Positions 26,815 to 36,293 of a stretch of 64,000 bases of DNA are shown piece by piece (position 1 is the stretch's first letter; each line of letters starts with the position of its first letter). The stretch comes from Caviibacter abscessus (lineage in GTDB: Bacteria > Fusobacteriota > Fusobacteriia > Fusobacteriales > Leptotrichiaceae): contig NZ_LOQG01000036.1 of assembly GCF_001517835.1 (NCBI RefSeq), forward strand, positions 1 to 64,000. Direction: 5' to 3'. Made by a program: the position numbers and the translations under genes. Below the pieces are notes generated by a model. The model was not told the DNA's origin, did no database searches, and was given only the letters and a program-made list of their open reading frames with translations.

Positions 26815-28383
26815 TTAATAACACTCCTTTATTATTTTTTCAGCACATCTTATTCCGTCTACAGCAGCTGTCATAATTCCACCTGCATATCCTGCACCCT
26901 CTCCACAAGGAATTAATCCTTTTATGTTTGAATACAATTCATCATCTCTTAATATTCTAATCGGTGAAGAACTCCTACTTTCAACACCTGTAATTATTAC
27001 ATCATTTGATGCAAAACCATTTATTTTTTTATCTAATTTTATTAAACCGTCTCTTAAAGTTTCATTTATATATTCAGGAAATAAAACATTTAAATTTGTT
27101 AATTTATATCCTATACTATAACTTGGTTTAATACTTTTTAATGCTTTTGTTACTCTATTTTGAATATAATCCTCAACTAATTGAACCGGTGCCTTATAAT
27201 CACTTCCACCTAATTCAAATGCTTTTTTTTCAAGATCTCTTTGAAATTTTACTCCTGCCATTAAATCATCTTCCAAGTCTTCAGGATTTACATTAACTAG
27301 AACTGCTGAATTTGCATTTTCTAAATCTCTATTATTATAACTCATTCCATTTATAGCTATATGACCTAATTCACTTGCAGCAGGAACTACAACACCTCCA
27401 GGACACATACAAAAAGTGTAAACTCCTCTTCCATTGTCAGTTCTTACATTTAATTTATATTCTGCCGGAGGAAGTCCTAAATCATCTCTTCCATACTGCA
27501 TTTTATCTATCATTTTTTGTTTATGTTCTATTCTAACACCAACTGAAAATATTTTCTTAGTCATATTTATTCCGATATCTTTTAACATATAAAAGGTGTC
27601 TCTGGCACTATGACCTATCGCAAGTATACATTTATCAGTTTCTAAAATATACTCTTTTTCTTTTGTTAAAACTTGAAGAGAACTTAAATTATTATATTTA
27701 TCATAGTTAATACCTATAACTTTATTTAAAAATCTGTATTCTCCACCTAAACTTACTATTGTTTCCCTTATTTTCCTTACTATTTTTATAAGTTCATCAG
27801 TTCCAATATGTGGTTTTGATAAATATGATATAGCCTCATCTGCTCCTGCAAGTATTAATTCATCTATTACTATTTTAATTCTTTCATTGTGTGAATTTGT
27901 AGTAAGTTTTCCATCTGAAAATGTTCCGGCACCACCTTCACCATACTGAACGTTTGATTCTGTGTTTAATTTACCTGTTTTAAAAAATTCATAAACATCC
28001 TCAACTCTTTCATCAACCTCTTTACCACGTTCAAGTATAATGGGTTTTAATCCTGCTCTCGCAAGTATTAATCCTGCAAAAATACCGGCAGGTCCACTAC
28101 CTATTACAACAGGTCTTTTTCCTTTATATGAACTTAAATTTGGTATAATGTAGTTTAAAGGCTCAATTTTTTTTATAGTATTACCATTAATATATTGCTC
28201 TTCATTTTCTAACTCAACATCTATAGAATATACTATTTTAATATTTGATTTTTTTCTGGCATCTATTGATTTTGCTGATATTTTAAACTTTGTAATATCT
28301 GCATTTAATATCTTTTCTGCTTCTTTTTTTATATCTTCATTACTATGCTTTATACCTAATTTTATTCCTGAAATTCTAATCAT
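26815..28383 (-). CDS. FAD-dependent dehydrogenase (COG2509 type)
   Basis: A soluble flavoprotein of about 522 residues. The dinucleotide fold VIGSGPAGIFAGLILARAGL, followed by ILERGKEVDER, binds FAD. Further marks are YGEGGAGTFSDGKLTT, FCMCPGGVVVPAASE and the C-terminal GEGAGYAGGIMTAAVDGIR. The family is common beside queuosine or cell-wall genes but has no defined substrate. Start: the longest frame starts at 28455, inside the neighbour; ATG at 28383 with GGAG seven bases upstream yields the expected MIRISGIKLGIKH start. It overlaps the previous stop by eight bases. Confidence 0.88.
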   Translation of the reverse strand: MIRISGIKLGIKHSNEDIKKEAEKILNADITKFKISAKSIDARKKSNIKIVYSIDVELENEEQYINGNTIKKIEPLNYIIPNLSSYKGKRPVVIGSGPAGIFAGLILARAGLKPIILERGKEVDERVEDVYEFFKTGKLNTESNVQYGEGGAGTFSDGKLTTNSHNERIKIVIDELILAGADEAISYLSKPHIGTDELIKIVRKIRETIVSLGGEYRFLNKVIGINYDKYNNLSSLQVLTKEKEYILETDKCILAIGHSARDTFYMLKDIGINMTKKIFSVGVRIEHKQKMIDKMQYGRDDLGLPPAEYKLNVRTDNGRGVYTFCMCPGGVVVPAASELGHIAINGMSYNNRDLENANSAVLVNVNPEDLEDDLMAGVKFQRDLEKKAFELGGSDYKAPVQLVEDYIQNRVTKALKSIKPSYSIGYKLTNLNVLFPEYINETLRDGLIKLDKKINGFASNDVIITGVESRSSSPIRILRDDELYSNIKGLIPCGEGAGYAGGIMTAAVDGIRCAEKIIKECY

Positions 28384-29578
28384 TATTTTCTCCAACCAAC
28401 ATACCAGATGCAAATGCAAATTGTAGATTGTAACCGCCACATTCTCCATATACATCTAATATTTCACCGCAAAAATACAAATTATTTACTTTTTTTGACA
28501 TAAATGTTTTATTATCAATTTCTCTTGTATCAACACCACCTGCTGTAACTTGTGCCTGTTTAAATCCCATAGTGTCATAGCATTTTATATTGTATCTTTT
28601 TATTATATTTGAAAGATTACTAAGTGTTTTATCATCTATCATATATACCATTTCATTTAATTTTTCAACTCCAGCTTGCTTTAATAAAAACTGCCCTAAT
28701 TTTTTGGGTAAAACTGAAGTCAAAAAATCTGCTATTTCCAAATAATTTAATTGATTTCTTCTATTATATAACATTTCTTTTAAATTTTCTAAACTTATAT
28801 TAGGCATAAAATCTACATAAAAATCAACCTCAAAACCATATTTAGGTATTAAATATGATAAATTAAATACAGTAGGTCCTGATATTCCATATGGAGTAAA
28901 CAAAAGTTCTCCTATATCTTCTTTTAATAATTTATTATTTTTATACATACTAAGTCTTACATCAAGTCTTATGCCTTCAAGACCTTTTATATAGCTTTTA
29001 TCAGCTTTTAATTGAACTAGTATTGGACTAAGTTTAGTTATACTATGACCAAATTTTTTAGCAATTTCATAACCACTACCGTCACTACCAAGTTCTTTAT
29101 AACTAAAACCACCTGTTGCTAGCACAAGTTTTTTTGCTTTAATATCAAAAATACTAAACATACCATTTTCATTTTTTATATCCTTTATATCTACATCTAG
29201 TTTTATTGGTATATTTAAAAAATTAGCGTAATTTCTTATAGCATCAACTACTGATGCAGCTTGAAGAGAATTTGGATATATTTTTCCATTTTTACCTTCT
29301 ACAGCTAAAATTCCCATTGTAGAAAAAAAATCAATAACACTTGAAACCGGATATTTATCAAAAAGATAATCAACAAAATTATTTTGATTTGAAGTATATT
29401 TTTTTGAATTAGCATTTAAATTTGTAAAATTGCATCTACCATTTCCAGTAGTAAGAACTTTTTTAAGTATCCTATCCTTATGTTCAAAAACTATAACTCT
29501 TTTGCCTTTTAGAGTAGCTTTTATCGCACAAAGCATTCCTGAAGCACCAGCTCCGATTATAGCAAAATCAAAAACCAT
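28376..29578 (-). CDS. HI0933/BaiN-type NAD(P)/FAD oxidoreductase
   Basis: 400 residues with N-terminal FAD motif FAIIGAGASGMLCAIKA and VFEHKDRILKKVLTTGNGRC, hallmark of the HI0933 family. It also has PYGISGPTVFNLS, TAGGVDTREIDNKTFMSK and the terminal GEILDVYGECGGYNLQFAF. Known members have been linked to flavin-dependent reductions (BaiN in bile-acid metabolism), but physiological substrates vary, so I give no symbol. Start: ATG at 29578 with AAGGA seven bases upstream; the TTG at 29596 is less likely. It sits between queH and the second FAD dehydrogenase. Confidence 0.9.
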   Translation of the reverse strand: MVFDFAIIGAGASGMLCAIKATLKGKRVIVFEHKDRILKKVLTTGNGRCNFTNLNANSKKYTSNQNNFVDYLFDKYPVSSVIDFFSTMGILAVEGKNGKIYPNSLQAASVVDAIRNYANFLNIPIKLDVDIKDIKNENGMFSIFDIKAKKLVLATGGFSYKELGSDGSGYEIAKKFGHSITKLSPILVQLKADKSYIKGLEGIRLDVRLSMYKNNKLLKEDIGELLFTPYGISGPTVFNLSYLIPKYGFEVDFYVDFMPNISLENLKEMLYNRRNQLNYLEIADFLTSVLPKKLGQFLLKQAGVEKLNEMVYMIDDKTLSNLSNIIKRYNIKCYDTMGFKQAQVTAGGVDTREIDNKTFMSKKVNNLYFCGEILDVYGECGGYNLQFAFASGMLVGENND

Positions 29579-30269
29579 ATTTTTTTCCTTCTTCAACAGT
29601 CATTTTATATTTTTCTTTATCTGCTGCGAATATACAACCACAATAACATTGTCTATACACATCATATTGTTCACAAAGCTCTATTGATCTTTTATATCCA
29701 TTATTTTTTTTGAAATCTGAAGGTAAATATTTAGTTTCATAAATATTTTGAATTGAAAAACCAATTTTATTTATCAGTTCACTGTTTTTCATAGGACTTA
29801 ATGTTAATGCACTGCCAAAATAATCAAATCCAAGTTCTATAGCTTTTTTTGCAACTATATCAAGTCTATATGCAAAACATACTTCGCATCTTCTCCCGCC
29901 TTCTTTTTCAGTTTCCAAACCTCTTACTAACTTAAAAAATTCAAGAGGTTTATACTCTTCCTCTATATATCCTACATTATTATTTGTTTCTTTATTAAAA
30001 TTTTCAATAAATTTTCTTTGTTCCATACTTCTTTTTCTATATTCATATTCAGGATGAATATTTGAATTTGCAAATAGTATTGTAATATTTGCATATTCAC
30101 ACATAAATTCCAAAGTATATGTACTACAAGGTGCACAACAACTATGAAGCAATACACTAGGTTTTTCATCATGTTGTTTCCATTTATCAATAACTTGAAC
30201 TAGTAATTTATGATAATTTATTTTTTCATTTGGTCTCATTTTTTTTACTAAATCATCTGCATCAAACAT
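29568..30269 (-). CDS. queH: Epoxyqueuosine reductase QueH
   Basis: Catalyses the last step of queuosine synthesis, reducing epoxyqueuosine in tRNA to queuosine. It is the non-cobalamin enzyme that replaces QueG. 233 residues. The Cys motifs expected for the Fe-S and metal sites are LLHSCCAPCSTY near residue 40-51, RRCEVCFAYR, and CEQYDVYRQCYCGCIF at the C-terminus. ALTLSPMKNSELINKIG is a family block. It heads the queH-BaiN-like-FAD-pgm run; the next gene overlaps or abuts it. No other queuosine gene is visible, so queuine salvage or genes elsewhere supply the precursor. Confidence 0.93.
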   Translation of the reverse strand: MFDADDLVKKMRPNEKINYHKLLVQVIDKWKQHDEKPSVLLHSCCAPCSTYTLEFMCEYANITILFANSNIHPEYEYRKRSMEQRKFIENFNKETNNNVGYIEEEYKPLEFFKLVRGLETEKEGGRRCEVCFAYRLDIVAKKAIELGFDYFGSALTLSPMKNSELINKIGFSIQNIYETKYLPSDFKKNNGYKRSIELCEQYDVYRQCYCGCIFAADKEKYKMTVEEGKKYGF

Positions 30270-30361
30270 TATTCATACACCCTTTCATATTAATTTTATT
30301 ATACTTTGTAAAACTATCTTTTGTCAATTAATGAATTTCTATTTTATTATTTCTTCTTTTT

Positions 30362-30370
30362 TGGTATAAT
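30362..30370 (+). promoter_or_regulatory. Extended -10 promoter of mscL
   Basis: TGGTATAAT matches the extended -10 consensus, about 29 bases before the ATG; a clear AAGGAG precedes the start. The -35 is poor. Confidence 0.65.
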
Positions 30371-30398
30371 CAATTGATAAAATTAAGGAGACTTAGAT

Positions 30399-30797
30399 AT
30401 GTTAAAAGAATTTAAGGAATTTATTTCAAAAGGTAACGTAATTGATTTAGCTGTTGGGGTTATAATAGGGGGAGCATTTGGTAAAATAGTAGCATCTCTT
30501 GTAAATGATGTTATAATGCCAATAATTGGTCTTATATTAGGAAATATAAACTTTAGAGAATTAAAAGTTGTTTTAAAAGAGGCTAATGGAGATATTCCTG
30601 CATCAACACTTAATTATGGTGCATTTATACAAAATATTGTTGACTTTTTAATAATAGCTTTTGTTATATTTATTGTTATAAAACTTTATAATAAAGCAAA
30701 ACCAGCTCAAAAAGTTGAAGAAGAAGTTCCAGCAGAACCAAAACTTACTATGGAACAAGAATTATTAACAGAAATAAGAGATTTATTAAAAAAATAA
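30399..30797 (+). CDS. mscL: Large-conductance mechanosensitive channel
   Basis: A homopentameric inner-membrane channel that opens under hypo-osmotic shock. 132 residues with the family order. The N-terminal amphipathic helix is [20 protein letters not shown], continuing into TM1 ([21 protein letters not shown]). A periplasmic loop follows, then TM2 ([17 protein letters not shown]). The C-terminal charged helix bundle ends [12 protein letters not shown]. It stands alone on the plus strand between two minus-strand operons, with its own promoter and terminator. Confidence 0.97.
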   Translation: MLKEFKEFISKGNVIDLAVGVIIGGAFGKIVASLVNDVIMPIIGLILGNINFRELKVVLKEANGDIPASTLNYGAFIQNIVDFLIIAFVIFIVIKLYNKAKPAQKVEEEVPAEPKLTMEQELLTEIRDLLKK

Positions 30798-30821
30798 GGC
30801 ATAAATTATTATGACTTTGAT

Positions 30822-30852
30822 GAGAATAGAAGCTATCTATTCTCATTTTTTT
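30822..30852 (+). terminator. mscL terminator
   Basis: GAGAATAG pairs with CTATTCTC around a seven-base loop, followed by TTTTTTT. Confidence 0.9.
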
Positions 30853-30854
30853 AT

Positions 30855-30885
30855 AAAAATAAGACATTACACTTTTGTAATGCCT
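30855..30885 (-). terminator. Terminator after the TPR protein gene
   Basis: On the minus strand GGCATTAC pairs with GTAATGTC, followed by TTATTTTTA. It is adjacent to the mscL terminator, separating convergent units. Confidence 0.8.
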
Positions 30886-30893
30886 TAATCTTT

Positions 30894-32009
30894 TTATTTA
30901 TTTAATTGTTTTATAAATTCTTCTGCCCCTGCAACTTTTAATTGTTTAGCTGTTGTAGCCCATTTAAGTGCTGCCGCTTTATTTCCTTTAGCTGCTTCTA
31001 CATATGCTAATCCTAAATTTGCATCGTTATTTTTGTCTCTTAATCCTAATTTATAGTATTTTTCAGCTCCAGTTGCATTATTATTATTCAATAAAAGTGT
31101 TCCTAACATTGTATTATTTGCTTTATGTAATTTTTTTAATCTACTTGCATAAACAGCTTCATCTTTTGTTTTACCAATTTTAGAACTTACAATAAATAAT
31201 CTCATTGTTATTTCTGAATTATTTGGTGCTAATTTATCTACTTTTTGTAAATAGTTATATGATTTTGTTAATTCGTTTAATGTTAAATATCTTAAACCTA
31301 TTGTATAAATTATTTCAGCTGATTTTGGTGCTAATTTTTCAGCAGAGTTTAAGCTATTATATCCTTTTGTTTTATCTTTAAGTATATCAAAATAATAATC
31401 TGATATTATTATATGTGTTCTTGCTGAAATTTCTGAAATATTTAACGCAATTACTTTATTTGCAAAGTTAAGTCCGTTAGCATTTCCACGAACTAACATA
31501 TTTTCTGCTATAGCATATAAGAAAGTGGCAATAAAGTTTTTATTTGTATTTTTCATAGCAAGATTATATATTTCACTGTATTTATTTTTATTTTCAACTT
31601 TATCATATAAGTATGCTAATTGTCCTAAAGTTACAGCATCTTTACTTTCATATCTTGCATTTAACTCTTCAGCAAGTGCTACTCTTTCTTTGTCAGTACT
31701 TACCATATTTAATAATTGTCTATTTGCATATTTAGCTATATCAGTTTTTGATTCTTTATTTGCTGTTATTTTTCCTAAATACATTTTTATTTCTGCATCT
31801 GTTTTTGCAACAGTCTGTGCTAAGTGTAAGTTAATTTCTTCAAATTCTTTTTCTTCTCCTTTAACTAGTACACTCTTTTTTAGTAATTCTTGTGCTTCTT
31901 GTGTTTTTTTTGCTTCATATAATTTATTTGCTGCTTCTATATCTGCTTTTGGTCCTGCATATGTTAATATTGTAAACAATGCTGCCGATGTTAATAAAAT
32001 CTTTTTCAT
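30894..32009 (-). CDS. Exported TPR-repeat protein
   Basis: 371 residues. Residues 1-18 are a signal peptide (MKKILLTSAALFTILTYA, cleavage before GPKAD). The remainder is helical TPR repeats, e.g. ANKLYEAKKTQEAQELLKKS, and ALKWATTAKQLKVAGAEEFI near the end. There is no lipobox and no barrel signal, so a periplasmic scaffold is likely. It follows dapH by 11 bases and is probably cotranscribed with it, but no functional link is evident. Confidence 0.75.
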   Translation of the reverse strand: MKKILLTSAALFTILTYAGPKADIEAANKLYEAKKTQEAQELLKKSVLVKGEEKEFEEINLHLAQTVAKTDAEIKMYLGKITANKESKTDIAKYANRQLLNMVSTDKERVALAEELNARYESKDAVTLGQLAYLYDKVENKNKYSEIYNLAMKNTNKNFIATFLYAIAENMLVRGNANGLNFANKVIALNISEISARTHIIISDYYFDILKDKTKGYNSLNSAEKLAPKSAEIIYTIGLRYLTLNELTKSYNYLQKVDKLAPNNSEITMRLFIVSSKIGKTKDEAVYASRLKKLHKANNTMLGTLLLNNNNATGAEKYYKLGLRDKNNDANLGLAYVEAAKGNKAAALKWATTAKQLKVAGAEEFIKQLNK

Positions 32010-32020
32010 TTTTAATTCCC

Positions 32021-32713
32021 CTACTTTCTCAAATCTTGTACTAACTCTGTTTTTTGTTCTGTTTTTTCGTCTACTTTTTTTATTATCTTAGCAGGCATTC
32101 CCGCTACTACAACACCTTCAGGTACATTTTCTGTAACAACTGCTCCAGCTGCAACAACAGAACCTTTACCTATTTTTACGCCTTCTAAAACTACAGCATT
32201 TGCTCCTATAACTACATTATCTTCAACAATTACCGGATCTGCTGATGGTGGTTCTATTACACCAGCAAGAACTGAACCGGCACCAATATGACAATTTTTA
32301 CCTACAACAGCACGCCCTCCTAAAACTACATTCATATCAATCATAGTACCTTCGCCTATTTTTGCACCTATGTTTATAACGGCACCCATCATTATCACTG
32401 CTTTAGATCCTATTTCAACTTTATCTCTTATTATAGCTCCAGGTTCTATTCTTGCATCAATGTTTGTTATATCAAGCATTGGAACTCCTGAATTTCTTCT
32501 ATCATATTTTAAATGATAATTTTTAAGATTGTTCTCGCTTATTATTTTTTTTATTTCTTCTATATCGCCATATATATGTTTCAAATCTTTACCAATTAAT
32601 TTACAACCATAATTATTTATTATATTTTCATCAGTTATAAGCTCACAAGGTGTAGATTTTTTTGAATCTGCTATAAACTTAATAATTGCTTTAGATTTTT
32701 CTAATTCTGTCAT
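32021..32713 (-). CDS. dapH: Tetrahydrodipicolinate N-acetyltransferase
   Basis: Acetylates tetrahydrodipicolinate in the acetyl branch of lysine/meso-DAP synthesis. 230 residues. An N-terminal DapH domain (1-85) is followed by left-handed beta-helix hexapeptide repeats from about 90 ([39 protein letters not shown]-type turns). The HxGAG loop ([20 protein letters not shown]) is specific for DapD/DapH-type acyltransferases. This choice of acetyl branch predicts DapL-independent downstream genes elsewhere. A promoter with TATAAT precedes it. Confidence 0.94.
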   Translation of the reverse strand: MTELEKSKAIIKFIADSKKSTPCELITDENIINNYGCKLIGKDLKHIYGDIEEIKKIISENNLKNYHLKYDRRNSGVPMLDITNIDARIEPGAIIRDKVEIGSKAVIMMGAVINIGAKIGEGTMIDMNVVLGGRAVVGKNCHIGAGSVLAGVIEPPSADPVIVEDNVVIGANAVVLEGVKIGKGSVVAAGAVVTENVPEGVVVAGMPAKIIKKVDEKTEQKTELVQDLRK

Positions 32714-32743
32714 TTTTATTTCCCTTCATTTTGGTGTTTATTA

Positions 32744-32772
32744 ATTATACTATATATTAAAATAAAAGTAAA
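32744..32772 (-). promoter_or_regulatory. Promoter of dapH-TPR unit
   Basis: On the minus strand TTTACT, 17 bases, TATAAT. Confidence 0.6.
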
Positions 32773-32792
32773 TGTGCTTTAAACTCCAGTTT

Positions 32793-33473
32793 TTATTCAT
32801 ATACAAACAAACCTTGTTTTTTTTCTAGCAAAGTATGTGCCAATTTTATTGCACCTATTGCAAAAATTTTTCTTGAAAATGCAGTATGTTTTATTTCAAT
32901 TATTTCATCTTCAGCTGCAAAAATAACACTATGTTCTCCAAATATATTCCCAGCTCTAACACTATGTATTCCCAATTCATTTGAGTTTCTTTTTCCGGTT
33001 CTATTTGTAACTATTTCTAAATCAGATCTTACATCTTTAATATTTTTAGCAAGCGTTTTGGCTGTCCCACTTGGAGCGTCTATTTTTCTGTTATGATGTT
33101 TTTCAATTATTTCTATATCAAAATTTTCTAAAAGTTGTGTAGCTAATTTTGCAAGTCTATTTAAAGCAAATACTCCTAAAGAAGTATTTGTTGCTTTAAT
33201 TATATATATATATTTACTGTATTCTTCTATTAATTGTTCCTCTATAATACTATGTCCTGTTGTTGCTATTAATATAGGTTTATTTTTATTTTTTGCAAAC
33301 TCTAATATTTTTTTTGTTGCCAAGTGATTTGAAAAATCAATTATAGCATCAAAATCTTCGTTAAAAATAACATCTTTTGTTGTATCTATCATTCCTGCAA
33401 ATACATCAGGCTCTTTTATGCAATCTTTTACTATATTTGCCATAACGCCATTACCTGATATTAAAATTTTCAT
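32793..33473 (-). CDS. dapB: 4-hydroxy-tetrahydrodipicolinate reductase
   Basis: Reduces hydroxytetrahydrodipicolinate with NAD(P)H in DAP synthesis, upstream of DapH. 226 residues, on the short side for DapB (usually 240-270), because the N-terminal Rossmann part is compact (MKILISGNGVMANIV). The catalytic block EKHHNRKIDAPSGTA is intact. ATTGHS, the nucleotide-site strand, is followed by FALNRLAKLA. dapB and dapH are separate units 80 bases apart. Confidence 0.94.
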   Translation of the reverse strand: MKILISGNGVMANIVKDCIKEPDVFAGMIDTTKDVIFNEDFDAIIDFSNHLATKKILEFAKNKNKPILIATTGHSIIEEQLIEEYSKYIYIIKATNTSLGVFALNRLAKLATQLLENFDIEIIEKHHNRKIDAPSGTAKTLAKNIKDVRSDLEIVTNRTGKRNSNELGIHSVRAGNIFGEHSVIFAAEDEIIEIKHTAFSRKIFAIGAIKLAHTLLEKKQGLFVYE

Positions 33474-33493
33474 AGTTAAACACTCCTTTTATA

Positions 33494-33522
33494 TTGACAT
33501 TTCTTGTTTTCTATTGTATTAT
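33494..33522 (+). promoter_or_regulatory. Consensus sigma-70 promoter of ptsH
   Basis: TTGACA, exactly 17 bases, TATTAT; followed by an AGGAGG ribosome site before the ATG. It sits in the divergent region with dapB and is the strongest -35 in the window. Confidence 0.85.
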
Positions 33523-33557
33523 TTTACATATATTACACTACTTAATAGGAGGAAGAC

Positions 33558-33818
33558 ATGGTTAGTAAATCATTAGTTTTCACTGGTCCACAAGGGTTAC
33601 ATGCTAGACCAGCTGGTGCTTTAGTAAAAAAAGCAAAAGAATTTGAAAGTTCTATTCAAATAGTTTATGGAGGAAATAGTTTTAATGCTAAAGCTATTAC
33701 TAAGTTACTATCTGCGGGTATAAAAAATGGTGCAGAATTAACAGTTACAGCTGAAGGTGCAGATGAAGAAATAGCTGTAAATTCAATTGTTGAATTTTTA
33801 TTAAATGTTATAGATTAA
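33558..33818 (+). CDS. ptsH: PTS phosphocarrier protein HPr
   Basis: Relays phosphate from enzyme I to sugar-specific IIA proteins. 86 residues. The phospho-accepting His is H15 in GPQGLHARPAG. At the regulatory site the usual K-S-I is K45-A46-I47 (NAKAITKLLSAGI), so the Ser46 phosphorylated by HPr kinase in Firmicutes is missing. Enzyme I is not in the window. The gene is alone on the plus strand, with a strong promoter and a shared terminator. Confidence 0.96.
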   Translation: MVSKSLVFTGPQGLHARPAGALVKKAKEFESSIQIVYGGNSFNAKAITKLLSAGIKNGAELTVTAEGADEEIAVNSIVEFLLNVID

Positions 33819-33823
33819 TAAAT

Positions 33824-33846
33824 AAAAGGAGCAGATGCTCCTTTTT
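33824..33846. terminator. Bidirectional terminator between ptsH and the rluD-like gene
   Basis: AAAAGGAGCA pairs with TGCTCCTTTT, with T-runs on both strands, between convergent genes. Confidence 0.9.
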
Positions 33847-34630
33847 ATATTTCAAATTTATATTTATCAAACTCTAAATATTTACATTTTAGCATCAATT
33901 CATCTTCCGGTTTGTAATTTCCATATTTATCATCACCAATTATACTAAGCCCTATGCTACTAAGTTGTACTCTTATTTGATGTTTTCTCCCGCTTATTAA
34001 TTGTACTTCAAAAATTATCTTATCCTTTTGTATATCAATCACCTTAAATATGCTTTCAGCTATTTTTCCTTTATCACTTATAATTACTTTGTCCTCTCCT
34101 ACATAAAGTTTATTTTTTATATGAAATACATCACCAATAGCATATTTACCGTTATTTTTAGTAATTGCTTCATATTTTTTTATAACTTTATTTTCTCTTA
34201 TAAGCTGTGTTACATGTCTTAACATACTTGGCGTTTTACACCCTATAACCAAACCTTTTGTTTTTCTATCAAGTCTATTTGCAAAATTTATATTATATAA
34301 TTCTGCTAATCCCTTACTATGCCCACTTCCCTTATGAATTGGCATTCCTGCTGGTTTATTTATTATTAATAAATTTTCATCTTCATATACTATATATTTA
34401 TTATTATACTCTTTTTTTTCTTTTTTTATTAAATTAAATTCAAGTGAAGTTATATAAAGTTCATCGTCTATTTTTAATCTGTAATCTTGAGATACTTTTT
34501 TATCATTTACTTTTATTTTTGCAGTCCTAATAGCAGAAAATATTTCAGATAAGCTATTATTTTTACAATGTTTTCTCAAATATCTGTCAAGTCTTACATT
34601 TTCATATTCTTTATCAATTTTTATTTTCAA
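33845..34630 (-). CDS. RluC/RluD-family pseudouridine synthase
   Basis: Isomerises uridines in 23S rRNA or another RNA. 261 residues. Residues 1-60 form an S4 RNA-binding domain (VRLDRYLRKHCKNNSLSEIF). The catalytic domain has INKPAGMPIHKG and NRLDRKTKGLV (catalytic Asp in RLD), then SGRKHQIRVQLSSIG. Which position it modifies (955/2504/2580, 1911/1915/1917 or other) cannot be told, so I give no symbol. It is the last gene of the ymdB-to-rodA operon, nine bases after rodA. Confidence 0.92.
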   Translation of the reverse strand: MKIKIDKEYENVRLDRYLRKHCKNNSLSEIFSAIRTAKIKVNDKKVSQDYRLKIDDELYITSLEFNLIKKEKKEYNNKYIVYEDENLLIINKPAGMPIHKGSGHSKGLAELYNINFANRLDRKTKGLVIGCKTPSMLRHVTQLIRENKVIKKYEAITKNNGKYAIGDVFHIKNKLYVGEDKVIISDKGKIAESIFKVIDIQKDKIIFEVQLISGRKHQIRVQLSSIGLSIIGDDKYGNYKPEDELMLKCKYLEFDKYKFEI

Positions 34631-34639
34631 ATTATCACC

Positions 34640-35734
34640 TTATTCAGAATGAATTTTTATACTTTCAACTAAAGCAATAAGCATAAAAGATGAAAGCATA
34701 GAACTACCACCATAACTTACAAAAAGTAGTGGTTTTCCTGTTACAGGTAAAAGCCCTAAAGTCATACCAACGTTTACAATAACATGAGCAAGAAATATTC
34801 CTGAAATCCCATAAACAATTAACTTACCATAATTATCTTCAACTAACCTGCTAACTCTTAATATAGAATAAATAAGGTAAAAATATATGAATAATAAAAA
34901 CGAGGCCCCTAAAAATCCTGTTTCTTCCGAGATAACGGAAAATATAAAATCTGTTTGTGGTTCAGGTAAAAATTTAAGACGACTTTGACTTCCTTGTAAT
35001 ATTCCCATACCTGTAAATCCACCAGAACCTATTGATATCTTTGATTGAGTTACATGCCACCCTTTATTTTTTATGTCTTTTTCAGGATTTAAAAATACTT
35101 CAACTCTATTTTTTTGATAATCTGATAAAACAAATTTATATACAGGTACACTTAATACTATAACTGAAATTACTATTATTATTATAGGTTTCATATTTGC
35201 ATCATTTAAAAACAATATACACATATATGAAAAACAAATTATTAATGTCGTACCTAAATCTGGTTGTTTAAGTAATATAACTAATATAGGTATTATAGGA
35301 AAAATTCCAATAAACATATCAATTATATTATTAATTCCATTTCTAAGCTTAACTATAATCCAATAAGCCATCACCATTATTACTATTATTTTAACAAATT
35401 CAGATGGTTGAAGTTGTATTCCTCCAACTGAAATCCATCTTTGAGCACCAAGTGTCTTTTTACCAAAAAACATTACGCTTAGCAAAATAAAGTACGAAAA
35501 TCCATACAAATACCATATGTATTTTTTGCTTACGCTATAATCTATAAATAAAGAAAGTGCAATTATGATCGTTCCAACACCTATCCACATTACATTTTTG
35601 TATACATATGACATTGATCTTGACGCACTGTATACAAAAATTGTGCTTATAATTACAAGAATATATACAAGTATAACAATAGTTTTATCAAACTTAATTA
35701 ATTTATCCTTTAATTTTTCTTTATTGTACGCCAT
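34640..35734 (-). CDS. rodA: Rod-shape/peptidoglycan polymerase of the SEDS family
   Basis: A polytopic inner-membrane glycosyltransferase that polymerises lipid II with a class B PBP for elongation. 364 residues with about ten membrane segments. SEDS marks: WISVGGIQLQPSEFVKI, the ALF-like LKQPDLGTTLII, GWHVTQSKISIGSGGFTG, FIFSVISEETGFLGA and the C-terminal GGSSMLSSFMLIALV. RodA rather than FtsW is suggested by the GWH..Q..IGSGG order and size. It overlaps the cvpA end by 14 bases. The associated PBP2 and MreB are not in the window. Confidence 0.93.
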   Translation of the reverse strand: MAYNKEKLKDKLIKFDKTIVILVYILVIISTIFVYSASRSMSYVYKNVMWIGVGTIIIALSLFIDYSVSKKYIWYLYGFSYFILLSVMFFGKKTLGAQRWISVGGIQLQPSEFVKIIVIMVMAYWIIVKLRNGINNIIDMFIGIFPIIPILVILLKQPDLGTTLIICFSYMCILFLNDANMKPIIIIVISVIVLSVPVYKFVLSDYQKNRVEVFLNPEKDIKNKGWHVTQSKISIGSGGFTGMGILQGSQSRLKFLPEPQTDFIFSVISEETGFLGASFLLFIYFYLIYSILRVSRLVEDNYGKLIVYGISGIFLAHVIVNVGMTLGLLPVTGKPLLFVSYGGSSMLSSFMLIALVESIKIHSE

Positions 35735-36293
35735 CTGTGAGAACGTCCTTTTTTATTTTATTATAAATTATATTTTCTAATTTTATTTTTTTATTTTTTT
35801 CACTAAATTCCTTTAATTTAGAAGACATAAATTTAGGAAATAAATCATAAATTCCGTCAAAATATATTGATGTATAGTATACACAATAACTTGTATTTAA
35901 AGTTTTTTCAATTTTTTCATTGTATCCTCTAATAAAAATTAGAAAAACTATAACTATAAAAGATAATGCTATTCCTTTTATAATTCCAAATAGTCCACCT
36001 AATAAAGAATTAAGTGTTCCAAGTTTAATAACTTTTAAAAATTTATCAATTATTGAAACTATTATAGATAAAATTACATATATAATTAAAAATGAAATTA
36101 TATAAACTATCACATTTGAGTATTTATAACCATATGATAAAAGAAGATTGTTTATTTTGTCATTAAATTTTGTAACTAAAAATAATGTGACAAATATTTT
36201 TGTAATTGAAAATACCTCGTAAATAAATCCTTTTTGTAGACCCTTAAACAACAGAATCAATATAAAAATTATAATTAACACATCTAAAATCAT
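35721..36293 (-). CDS. CvpA-family membrane protein
   Basis: 190 residues, four predicted membrane segments in residues 1-105 (VLIIIFILILLFKGLQKGF, LFLVTKFNDKI, VIVYIISFLIIYVIL, LGGLFGIIKGIALSFIVIV) and a charged C-terminal tail. The N-terminus DVLIIIFILILLFKGLQKGF matches the CvpA (colicin V production) family, linked in several bacteria to cell-envelope stress. It overlaps alr by four bases and rodA by 14, placing it in an envelope operon. Confidence 0.8.
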   Translation of the reverse strand: MILDVLIIIFILILLFKGLQKGFIYEVFSITKIFVTLFLVTKFNDKINNLLLSYGYKYSNVIVYIISFLIIYVILSIIVSIIDKFLKVIKLGTLNSLLGGLFGIIKGIALSFIVIVFLIFIRGYNEKIEKTLNTSYCVYYTSIYFDGIYDLFPKFMSSKLKEFSEKNKKIKLENIIYNKIKKDVLTDGVQ

